This document shows positions 23,919 through 34,950 of a DNA stretch of 64,000 nucleotides, in pieces. Each line of letters begins with the position of its first letter. Position 1 is the stretch's first letter. The stretch spans positions 20,553,563 to 20,617,562 of the forward strand of contig OU744447.1 in NCBI GenBank assembly GCA_916610825.1, in the 5' to 3' direction. A model generated the notes under the pieces. That model saw nothing but the letters and a program-made list of their open reading frames with translations, searched no databases and had not been told where the DNA came from. A program made the position numbers and the translations under genes. The stretch is from Haliclystus octoradiatus. Lineage: Eukaryota; Cnidaria; Staurozoa; Stauromedusae; Haliclystidae.

Positions 23919-25392
23919 TCAGCTCAAGATATAAATAATTATAGACCAATTTCTATCCTTCCTGTGATTTCAAAAATACTCGAAAAAGTAGTTCATCGAC
24001 AATTTTACGATTATTTAACTGACCAACAGCTATTATCAGGATCTCAATCTGGTTTCCGTAAACGTCATTCAACATCAAGCAGTTTACTTTCCCTCACAGA
24101 ATTTTGCTTTGCAGAAATGAATAAAAAAAATATAATTGGAGTAATAAGTTTGGATTTACGTAAAGCTTTTGATACTGTTAACCATAATATTCTACTAACA
24201 AAACTTAAAATGTATGGATGTGATCAAAGCAGTTTAAACTGGTTTACAACTTACCTTTGTGATAGGAAACAACTAGTATTAAACAATGGAGTGTCATCGA
24301 ACATATGTACTGTGGAGTGTGGTGTTCCCCAGGGTTCGATATTAGGTCCACTTTTATTTTTAATTTACATTAATGACATTGTTAGTTCAGTAGATTTGTG
24401 CTCAATAAATCTTTACGCTGACGATACAATCATTTATTATGCAGGCAAATCTAATGAACTAGTAAATGATGTCCTACAGACTGAAATAGAAAAAGTATAT
24501 ATATGGCTTTGCTCTAATAAACTAAGTCTAAACGTAAATAAAACAAACTGTATGACAATCGGCACGAAACAAAAGCTTAAACATTCAAATCGATTAAACA
24601 TAAAAATTAATAATAGTGAAATTAAAACCACAAACGTACTAGATTATCTAGGAATAAAAGTTGATGAAAATTTAAACTTTAATTCACACATAGACACAGT
24701 CGTTGGAAAAATCAACAGAGGCTTGGGTGTACTGAGATATGTATCAAAATTTTTCCCTCTAATTTCCAGAAAACTTTTATTTAATAGCATTGTCCTGCCT
24801 CATTTTGATTATTGTGCTGTTGTATGGGGGGGCTGTAAACAAGAACATCTAACTCGCCTCCAGAGATTACAAAACAGAGGATTACGGACAATACTTCGTT
24901 GTGGCTACAGGACTTCCATCTCCGAAATGCTCAATAAAACGGAGATCATGAGCGTTAAAAACAGAATCACGTTTTATCAACTTTCAATGGTTCATAAAAT
25001 AAAGTTTCAATTAGCTCCTCAAAAAATTGCCACTTTATTTTCATGTCCTAATTCAACCAAAACTCGCTCTTTTGCTCACAATAACATATACAACGACAAA
25101 TGCCACAGTCACTCATTTAAATCAGCTGGTATTCACAAATGGAATCAACAAGCCTCCTGGATAAAAGAAATAGCTAACAGAACAACATATATAGATAACT
25201 TGAAGAAAACATTAATTAAATAATATATATCTTACGTAAATTTGTATACTTTTTATAAATGTAAAATTTCCTAATACTGTACTAACATTTTATTCTTAAA
25301 TATTATATTGTATGCATTTTGTAATCAGCCCTGTGAAAACAAGCCTAGTATGGCTTACCAGGCCCTGAATAAATGATGATGATGATGATGAT
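23919..25392 (+). mobile_element. CR1-group LINE, plus copy, 5' truncated
   Basis: Starts within the reverse transcriptase and ends in AATAAATGATGATGATGATG. The 3' untranslated part (25224-25392) matches the minus copy at 18596-20830. It carries one uninterrupted frame (23964-25223). Confidence 0.85.
23964..25223 (+). CDS. LINE reverse transcriptase, C-terminal 419 aa
   Basis: Partial ORF2. Visible RT blocks: SGSQSGFRKRHSTSSSL, VISLDLRKAFDTVNHNIL (catalytic Asp), GVPQGSILGPLLFLIYIND, NLYADDTIIYYAG (YADD catalytic pair) and LNVNKTNCMTIG. The thumb and C-terminal region follow, with HFDYCAVVWGG and RLQRLQNRGLRTILR. No endonuclease. Because the element starts inside the RT there is no native start; the ATG at 23964 is only the first in frame. 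The CR1-group call rests on these motifs and the trinucleotide tail. Confidence 0.85.
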   Translation: MISKILEKVVHRQFYDYLTDQQLLSGSQSGFRKRHSTSSSLLSLTEFCFAEMNKKNIIGVISLDLRKAFDTVNHNILLTKLKMYGCDQSSLNWFTTYLCDRKQLVLNNGVSSNICTVECGVPQGSILGPLLFLIYINDIVSSVDLCSINLYADDTIIYYAGKSNELVNDVLQTEIEKVYIWLCSNKLSLNVNKTNCMTIGTKQKLKHSNRLNIKINNSEIKTTNVLDYLGIKVDENLNFNSHIDTVVGKINRGLGVLRYVSKFFPLISRKLLFNSIVLPHFDYCAVVWGGCKQEHLTRLQRLQNRGLRTILRCGYRTSISEMLNKTEIMSVKNRITFYQLSMVHKIKFQLAPQKIATLFSCPNSTKTRSFAHNNIYNDKCHSHSFKSAGIHKWNQQASWIKEIANRTTYIDNLKKTLIK

Positions 25393-26496
25393 ACTTGTGT
25401 GTGTCTCGATTTGATGCTGGCCTCGTTATTATCCTTAGCCTTAATATAAAACTCATATCATGGAATACTATTGACATTCAGTTTCGTGAAGAAAGTGTTA
25501 GCATTTGCAACTTGTTTTATATTTCGGACCTCATTCTATTGATAACATTCTTTGTCTTGATTATTTATTTATTACTATACTTATACAAGCTAACGGACCA
25601 TGTCTTCAAAAATTAAAATTACCGATGTGGTGAAACCATTTAATGGCATGCGTATTGCATCCGATGAAAGTTTGCTGCGAACTGTTCGCATGTTGAGCAG
25701 GAGGCCGAAAGTGCTGCTGTTTTCCGAATGGCTATCGACAGTGATGTTTGTCAAAAAACGGCAATCCTACGCCAACATGAAGGGCAAAAATATACCATTG
25801 CTGTGAGCAAGGCGTCACGAACGAATGATCAACCTCGAATGTGTTTTGTGTGTGATCAATTAGGGCACTATGCCAGAAAATGTCCAAGTCGTGCCAAAGA
25901 TGGTAAAGATATTATATGTTCAAAGTGCGGAGAAGGAGGCCATTGAATAGATGTACAACGTCTAGACAATTCACATGCACGAGTATGGTATGACGCAAGC
26001 TCATTAGCGATTGGTGTATGTATGGAAATTAATGGTAACATAGTTGAAGACGCTTCATGGTTAAGAAAGGATACTAGCCATTTAAACATGGCAGAACTGG
26101 ATGGCATAATGAAAAGTATAAATTTAGAAATTATATGGAATGTGATTAATATTGAGTTAATTACGGATTCATCAGTTGTATATAATTGGGTTCAAGATAC
26201 ACTATCAGCTAAATCACGCGTAAAAACTAACAAGCAAGTTCAGAATTACTAATACGTAGACGTTTACGGCTAATTAATAATTTACGTGCAGAGAATGATT
26301 TGATATTATCTATTACATTAGTAAAATCAGAAGATAATTTAGCTGATGCATTGACACGCGTTCCTTCGTCGTGGAAGCTTTGTAATTATGATAAGAAAAT
26401 AAATTTACTGCGGTCGTAGGTGCTGTTGTAAGTGAAACTGACGACCAAGATTATTTATTTGAACTGAGCAAACTTCATGATTTGTCACATGGTGGA

Positions 26497-29400
26497 TATA
26501 TCGGACTCACCGATTTAGTTTTAATTTTCAGACAATAGTGGCAAAAGAGCATCAGTTCAGCATAAACAAATAAGAGACGTGTTTAATTCAATAACTTTTA
26601 ATAATAATAACGATAAAATCTTTAATGATAAATTCGATTAAACACTTTTTCTATTTCTTAACATTCTATATTTATCTAAAACAGTTTGATCTCCAAACAC
26701 TACTGACCAGGAAAACAATTACTACATCTACTTTTATTAAATTACAAATACTATGTGCGCATGCGCTAAACCTAAGTAACGACGCGTCTTAACAATTCAA
26801 CACAGAAACGGGTACAAGCATTCTGGGAGCAATGGGTAGAACATATTCCTCCAACAATGATGTTTAGAAAGAAATGATTTAAAGAAAGGCGTAATTTACC
26901 AGAAGGAGATCTCTGCATCGAATTAGATCCAAATTTACCACGTGGTTTATGGCGCTTGGCCTTAATAAATAATGTACATCCTGTAATAGGTAAGATACGA
27001 CTCGAGTTACAGTCAAAACAGTTAATGGAATTTTTGATAGACCATTCATAAGTTATGTCGCTCCTAATAATAATTAATGTCGCTCCTCACTCAGAGACTG
27101 GTGTTCCGGTGCTGGGGGTGAGTGTTTTGGACAGCTTGATCTTTACATAATTATGTAGTTTAATAGTTATTAAATAGAATTAAAACTAGCGAGTTTAAAG
27201 TGGGAATAAACCCCCAGACTATCTTTACATATGTGGTAGAACCCGACGTGAAAAAAACAATGGCGTAATTTTTTTTTCGATCTGGAAATTATTTCTTGGC
27301 GAAAAACGCCTTCAAAGTGGTGTTTTGACCCAAATGTCGCTGAGAAAAAAAAGGGATTGGATCTAGCTTTATGACGACAAAGTCACAAGTCGTGCGGTTT
27401 GTCTAACAGACTTAAGAGTGTGCTGATCACGCGACGTTATCTTTGAGGTGACCTAGCTCCGAGAAGTCACACAAAAAAAATTTCTGACAAGGCTCAGCCA
27501 TGAACAAACATATAAACTCGCGAATTACGTAAAAAAGATACAATTTGTGATTTCAGGAGCAGAATAAAATCATTTGAAACGCTCAGTCGAAATAATTTCT
27601 CGTTGCGTCATTAAGCGCGATGAATCTGATATAGATTGCGGATTAACACAAATGTCAGGCGGTGCGAGTGTTCCTTTGTGACTAGTCTAGCGACACATAT
27701 TAGTTACGTATTCTGGGTGACCGCAGTACTTCTCAAATCTTAATTAGTAGATACGTACCCTTCGAAATAGCTTTATCCTACGCTATATAAGTTATATAGC
27801 TGTTTTTAACTCTATCTGCAAGTTGTTCTCGAGTAAATAATTCTAGAAGATATCCTTTTCATGATCTAGATGTGAATGTAAACTGACTCGATTTGCACAG
27901 TCATGCACAGACGACTTTTCCTCGAGATAGATGGTACTGCAAAGTATTAATTGTACTTTTTCGGATTTATTTAAGTATTACCAAATTATTAAATAGACAT
28001 TTTTCAATTATCATTTCAATGAAATCGATGTTTGTCTAGTAAAACTTAAACCATGTAATCGTATAGTTTATACGACTGTAGATAGATATATTACACCCAA
28101 TAGTCTAACAAAGTGTTCATCATTTATTTACCAAGCATTCAATTATTATAAAACCATCGAAAATTCTTCAGTACATTACACTGTAAAATTCTATAAAATA
28201 TCGGAAAATAGTACAAAAATGATATGAGGGCTTGGACGTTCTTATTCAAGTTTACAGCCATATACTAGAACTACAGTAATGCATATTCTATCAATATTTC
28301 GGTTTTGCGGTATATCTTCATTGCATAAATTGTTACCCTCTCTATCAACGTTATCTGATTAACAAAATTAGGGTTTTGCAATGTGAAGTCTCGTTCCTGA
28401 TTACACATACGCCAATAATTTTTTTTACCATACTAGCTAGTATTCATTCCTTTGGCTAGAAAGTAGAACATATGTTAGCATCATGTCACAATCTGTGGTT
28501 TATAGGATGCAGTAATACAGTGCATAAGCTACTTTGCACAAAATACCTTTCTACAGATACGATAAATCAGATGGACAGATTTCGTTTCTGTGAAAAGAGG
28601 ACTATAAACCAACCTTTAATAGCGTTTCCCACCGTACATTTTGATATTTACGCTCAAAAGAATACTCAATTTTCGGTCCAGACATATGCTTACAAACAAT
28701 AAATTCTACTTAGCTAGCTTTTGTGGTCACCAGAGAATCTTTTGATATGTGTTAAATATGTGTGAGAATGATATGTCAAAATATAATCTGTATAACGCGC
28801 GCTACGAATGAAATATTTTCTGATTTTTATTTTCTTCAAATTCGTTTATTTTTAAAATCATTAAATCATCTGGAATTTTGCTACTCTTGAGTTTATATGT
28901 TCTTCCTTACCTCAGTTTTGTGGGAGAGAATAATAGATTGCCGTTACAGAGCTACGCCATCTCAAACATAACATCGCGTGATTAATTCGATCTAAAGTCT
29001 ATTAGAAAAACCACACGACTTGTGACTTTGTCGTCATAAAGCTAGATCCAATCCCTTTTTTTTCCTCAGCGACATTTGGGCCAAAACACCACTTTGAAGG
29101 CATTTTTCACCAAGAAATAATTTCCAGATCGAAAAAAAAATTACGCCATTGTTTTTTTCACGTCGGGTTCTACTACATGTGTAAAGATAGTCTGGGGGTT
29201 TATTCCCACTTTAAGCTCGCGAGGGTTTTCTCTGCCTTCTATTTTGGGTTGGAAGGTGCAAATATTACTCTGACCAATTAATATGTCATTCGGTGTAATT
29301 GGAGGTGCATCCCAAATATCACTTGACGATGGATATAACGGGCGCGAATTAACTAAATTCATTGCTTCGTACATAAAGGTGCGCCATTGTTCATCAGTGT

Positions 29401-32053
29401 AACTTGAATGACTGCATATCATTTTTAATGAATTTCTAATTGATAATATCAATATCTCCCGTTGTACCAATAATAAGAGATGTCAATAATATGCCAGTAA
29501 TAATAAAAATATATTTGCGCCAACGAAGAAATGCTTGTAACGAATTATTAATTAAATTTGGTCCTTTCTCTAATGCACTATTTAGACAAAGAACTGCTTG
29601 ATTGGGTAAGTACGTCCATGCTGATTCATCTGGGCTAATTTCTTCATTGTTGTTTTTTCGTTTTTGTGGTGACTTGATAGGTTTCTTTTTTAACTGTTTG
29701 ATTCTATTTCTAGGTCTACTTGTATGTCTTGTCATATGATCTATAAATACCGCTTTCGTCTTTTCATTCTTAATAGTGCCTACATATTTCTGAGAGGGCT
29801 TAATATCAACAGCCTCAGTTTCAAAATCTTTTTCAAAATTATTATTCAAGACATTGTCTATAGTAGAGACTGAATGGTTAGTTATTGTACTTTCATTTGA
29901 TTGATTTTTTCCTGGAAATTTTCCCACTATTGTCCATCCGAATACCGAACGTTTAGTCGTTAGATCTCCACTGATTGTTTTTATGTCCACGTGAGCCACT
30001 GGCAGGTCAGTTCCAACATATGGTTCCAATTAATAAATCAATACTACCGCCTGCACATTATAATTGTGGCATTATATCACGTAAATGTTCTTGTTCTAAT
30101 AAACTATTTTTGGATATGCTAGTAGCTGGTGCACATGTCTGTGTAATTGCATAACATCCAACACTATACCGTTGTTTCGTATCATCTCTTGGTGTAATCT
30201 CAATGTCAACATAACGTGACTGTTCTGTCTTGGTACTACCGCCAGCAACAAAAAAGAAATTAATTTTGTTGTACCTTTTAAATTAAGCTTATTCATAAAC
30301 TTTGTATTTATCATTGTTTGTGTACTTCCCAAGTCTATTAGCGCTATTTCTTCATGTGCAATTCCCTTATCATCTAGTACATTTACTTTAATAATAGGTA
30401 ATATAACATTTTTTTGTTCATTGTATAAATGACTTTGATTTTGAATGTTCCAACTAGTTACGCTATTTGTACTTGTAGTTTCAGGCAGTAAAATGTAATA
30501 AGTCATGATGTTTTTTTACCGCATGTGATGCAACGGCATTTGTTGTGACATTGATTTGCGATGTGTGCTTGTTTCAAACAATCAAAACAGGATTTTGCAT
30601 CTATCACGATTTTACGTCTACTGTCTACGTCACTTTCTACAAAAACAGGGCAATCAATCAATGTATGTCTAGCATCACATCCTGCAAGGCATTGTTTATA
30701 ATTTTTGAAACTGTTTGTGTCTTCTGTGCGTGATAAGTTATCAGCTAATGATCCGGGAAGAATTGATTTCCGTTGCTTGCCCTCTAGCACGACATTTAGC
30801 TTTTATTTCTAGCCATTCTAGCAATGAATGAACATTTTCGCTTTTACTTACTGAAATCATCTTAAAACTATAACTAGCTTGATCACTAGGTTCAAGTTTA
30901 CTTAAAAGGTCGTTAAATAAATAGATACCTTTCACTTCTTCTTCACGCCCAAGGTCCTCCATGCGGGTTACAAATACTCTAATGGCACTAGCGTAACTTC
31001 TTAAGGTCTTATAATCTGTAGTTATTAATTGCTTGTAGCCTTTGATGTCTTCTAGTAATAATCTCACTAATTCATTGATATCTCCATATCGATTCTCTAA
31101 TAGTTTCCACGCTGTTTCTACATTCGAACATGCTAATATATCTTTCTTAATTTCGCATTGTTCAGCTAATGCCACTTGTAATCGTTGTAATTGTTCTTCG
31201 TCATCTTGATGATACTTTTCCATTGCATGTTTAAATCTGACTTTCCACGAAGGATAATCCCTAATGTTCCCAGAAAACTTTAATATTTTCAATCTTTCTA
31301 GATTGTTTTGCATTTTAGGTGCAGATACAGAAGGTAGTGTTTCCTTTTTAATTTCTTTCTCGCTTCTGCTGATGTATACTTGCGCATTTTGGCTAATTTT
31401 AGCGACGTCTTCTAATAAATTCGAACAGTATTTTTCCAATGTATCGATATCAGCGCCATCTGCAATATTGTACTTTAATTTCTCTATTATTTTTCTCAAG
31501 TTAAAATATTTTTCTGTACAATCATTCAATAAACTTTCAACGAGTGAATTTGCAGGATTGCTTCTCAAAAATACCTCTAACTCTTTACCACTTTATCCTA
31601 TCTATTCTAATTTCTTCTAAAGTTGAGTCTTCCATAAACATCTTCTTCTTCTGACATTCGTTATCTATATTACGAATGTTTTAGATTGTATCGTACTCAC
31701 CGATTTAGTTTTAATTTTCGGACAATAGTGGTAAAAGAACATCAGTTCGGCATAAACAAATAAGAGACGTATTTAATTCAATAACTTTTAATAATAATAA
31801 CCATAAAATCTTTAATGATAAATTCGATTAAACACTTTTTCTATTTCTTAACATTCTACATTTATCTAAAACAGTTTGATCTCCAAACACTACTGACCAG
31901 GAGAACAATTACTACATCTACTTTTATTAAATTACAAACATTATGTGCGCATGCGCTAAACCTAAGTAACGATGCGTCTTAAACTCATTAGTTTTAATTC
32001 TATTAATAACTATTAAACTACATAATTATGTAAAGATCAAGCTGTCCAAAACA
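26497..32053 (-). mobile_element. BEL/Pao LTR retrotransposon fossil, inserted in Gypsy
   Basis: The element lies between GTGGA duplications (26492-26496, 32054-32058). The 5' LTR (minus orientation) is 31687-32053, TGTTTTGG to GATACA, 367 bp. Its partner on the left is split into 26497-26792 and an inverted piece at 27123-27198. From right to left come gag (DUF1759-like, about 31570-30740), zinc knuckles (30700-30520), a DUF1758 protease-like region (30500-30100), a following region (30029-29436) and an integrase/DUF5641-like tail (29470-29215). Most of the reverse transcriptase is missing. A TTAA element sits at 27199-29210. Broken in several places. Confidence 0.8.
27199..29210. mobile_element. 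TTAA-type long-TIR (foldback) element, full copy 2
   Basis: 2,012 bp, the same family and almost the same sequence as 18691-20741. Ends AGTGGGAATAAACCCCCAGA and complement; TTAA on both sides (27195-27198, 29211-29214). The flanks are not two halves of one site: the left flank is inverted LTR sequence and the right flank is pol, because of a local inversion described in the findings. No coding capacity. Confidence 0.8.
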
Positions 32054-33117
32054 GTGGATTTACATCAACTGAGTATTTAGCACGCAAATCGGGGCTTCTT
32101 TTTGAAGCAAATGATATCAGAACTGTAATATCGTCGTGTAACCAATGTAAATCTATTGATCCGGTTTCTATCTCATGGGAGAAAGGAGATTTATCAGTTA
32201 ATAAAACGTGGAAAAGAGTTGCTATCGATGTAACTAAGTATGACGGAGAAAAGTATTTAACAATGATTGACTATGGTCCGTCAAGATTTTCTATATGGAA
32301 AAAGATATTAAACGAAGGAGAACAACAAATGGTAATACAATTACGGTCCATATTTACTGAGAGGGACCACCAGATGAAATTGTACTCGACAACTATAGTA
32401 CCTTCAAGTCAAATATTTTTACTATTTTTTGTTCTGAGTGGAATGTATCGTTAAGTCCACGTGCAGCGTATAAGGCCAGTGGAAATGGTATCATTGAGCG
32501 CAATCACCGTACTGTGAAAGTTATAGCTACAAGATCCAAAATATCTATATGTGAGGCCATTTATTGGTACAACAATTGACCTACGGATAGTAGAAGTGTA
32601 CCGCCGGCAGAACGATTATATTCTTATAAACCAAGATTAAAGACAGTTAAATCAATACTACGAGAATTGCTATTTGATAATGTATATAATACTGGTGATT
32701 TAGTCTGGGTTAAACCTGATCAAAATGTACGTTGTAATCGTAAATGGCTACCGGGTGTTATCCTCGAACAGCTATCATCTCAGAAATTGAAAATTAGTAT
32801 CGGTAATTATATATCAATCCGTCACGTCTCGCACTTTCGTGATCGATCTGTAGAAGGAAACTGAGAAGATTGATTCTTCCAAATCTGATTTTTCTGAATT
32901 ATCTATTTATCAAGATATATCAGATAGCTCTAGTGATGAGGATGATGATGATAATAGTCAAATGAATGTACATGTAGATTAACAATTGTGATATTGATGA
33001 TAATGAACAAGTTAACATTGACAACGATAGTAATAGACAGCGCCGTGCTGTGCGCAGACCGTTATGGTTAAACGATTATGTGTGATATCCTATTCGCCAG
33101 CTATAATAGCATTATGT

Positions 33118-34530
33118 GATTTTACATGTAAAGTTACAAATTTGAAGATAATTGTCTATTTCTGAATATACTGATAATTTGCATAATCATTAATCTATAC
33201 AGGGAATTGTGAATGTTGGTGCAGTTGATATGGATCAACATCAATCAGTTGGTGGTCCATATGGCATCAAAGGGTTCCCAACCATCAAAACATTCGGAAT
33301 GAACAAAAACTCTCCACAAGATTTCCAAGGTAGGCAATGCTTAACTTACCACACAAGACAGGATATCTAGAATTTATCGCTAACAACTACCAAGTAATTA
33401 CAATTTTCGACTTGCTTGATGATATCTACTCAATTTTTACGTACAAATATACATAGTAGATGAATTTTTGAGTTTTCGGATTCAAAATAATGGAATTCTG
33501 CTAGATACAATCAGATCTATACTACAGTGAAACTATGATGAAACCTGTATATAACAGCCAACTAAGAGAGGTAGATAAATTGACCACTATAAACAGGTGG
33601 CCTTTATATACATATTTTATTTAATAGAAAATATTATTTTAGCTATTGCAATAGTGGCCACTATAGACAGGTGGCTGCTTTATAGATGTGACCGTTATAA
33701 CAGGTTCTGACAATCTTATAGAACAGTTTTTCAGGTTCTTGTCTTTTACTGAATTTAACCTTTACGTAAAGGTCATCTGTCTGTAATGGTCACTATTTCA
33801 TGTTATTTCTTGCCAATATATTTTGTCAATAAAGCTTATCAGTAAAATTAATACAAGCGAATTAAATTTCGATCTACTTCTGGGTTTTCACAAACTGATC
33901 TAATGTTTTGTAATAAACAGCAACGCAAATCTAATAGATAATGTTAATCTAATAATAATATCACACTTATTCCATAGGTGCAAGAAACGCCAAAGCTATT
34001 GTTGATGAAGCATTGAAGATGGTTAAAGCTGCAGTTAATGCAAGAATGAATGGTGGCGGTGGATCTGTAAGATAATTTAATGATATTCAAAACAATAATC
34101 AGTATTTAAAATCATCCATAAGTTATCATAACAATTTTTTTTAATTTCCAATCTATCTTGTTCATTTGTGGTAGGCCTACTGACGGAATTCAATTTATTT
34201 ATTTCACTTTCTGTTTTGCATTTAAGTTATTTAACTCAAGAAAGTAATATAGTGTTTCAACTGCATTCATTTTATGGCTTTCAATATCAAATCTCACAAG
34301 ATATCAAACTCCAAGAAAATATCAACTTACTTGAGATAGCGTTATCAACAACATCCAAGTTACCTAAGTACCTAACATATAAATAAGTTAACGATTAGCT
34401 GGTTGAATCTTGCAGGAAGACTGAGAAATCATCAATCAATTGTCAGTTATATGATACATTCCAAGGAACCTTGTTTGATTGAATTCTTTGCCCCATGATA
34501 AGTCTATGCATGTGTGTTAAAGGCATGCAA
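33118..34530 (+). pseudogene. Partial inverted copy of PDIA6, broken
   Basis: Plus-strand sequence matching the PDIA6 gene at about 49328-50850 in reverse, introns included, so it arose by DNA duplication and not by retroposition. Two exons keep their splice sites: 33203-33329 (127 bp, same length as 50646-50772, beginning [14 protein letters not shown]) and 33978-34066 (89 bp, against 107 bp in the gene, an in-frame loss in the Gly/Ser linker). A third exon is reduced to its last part (34462-34497), where the donor GGTAAG reads GATAAG. An intron insertion of about 150 bp lies near 34105-34255. Both thioredoxin active-site exons are absent, so no enzyme can be made. Confidence 0.85.
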
Positions 34531-34950
34531 TTGACTATGCACCTTGCAGGCTCATGTTCAAAGTTGGAAAATGAATGCTATTGCTCAAGCCACAAGTAGT
34601 GTGCATCACGCATCATACTCAAAGACCTAGTGTAAAGGCCTGCCAGTTCATTTTATGACTTGAAGAAAAGTGCCTATTCCTAAATTGTGAAGCTATCGAA
34701 TCTTACATTCAATTTGTAAAAAGTATAGAGAGTGAAAATAAATAAGTTAAAATAACGTAAATAAGTTTTACATACATACATCCTTGAAATAACAAACAGT
34801 TGGCAACTTACATATATCAAATTATCAGTTAGAAACAGTAACAACGCAAAATGTATATAACATTAACAAATTTTCTCAGAATAAGAGTGTAAATGAAAAA
34901 AAAAATGTACCATGGATTCACACACATCGAACATAGAACAGAACTAAGTG
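34531..34950. other. 3' flank of UGT B
   Basis: Sequence between the PDIA6 pseudogene and the UGT B stop codon. Nothing recognised beyond probable 3' untranslated sequence of UGT B. It is AT-rich with a candidate polyadenylation word AATAAA complement (tttatt) not clearly placed. Confidence 0.3.

Larger units (their letters stand above)
25597..33085 (+). mobile_element. Ty3/Gypsy-type LTR retrotransposon fossil, broken and split
   Basis: Two blocks, 25597-26496 and 32054-33085, belong to one plus-strand element with a large BEL/Pao element inserted between them. The left block has a gag start (SSKIKITDVVKPFNG), a zinc-knuckle region (CFVCDQLGHYARKCPS) and an RNase H-like region (VWYDASSLAIGV, ITDSSVVYNW). 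The right block has an integrase core (WKRVAIDVTKYDG, LTMIDYGPSRFSIW, SGNGIIERNHRTVK) and a C-terminal domain with GDLVWVKPDQ. Protease and most of the reverse transcriptase are missing. No LTRs were identified. Broken in several places and old. Confidence 0.75.

Noticed and set aside
33450-33850. Repeated CCACTATA / GGTGGCC words
   Set aside because: Shared by the gene and pseudogene copies of the PDIA6 intron; an old short repeat with no clear ends, not a CRISPR-like array or a separate element.
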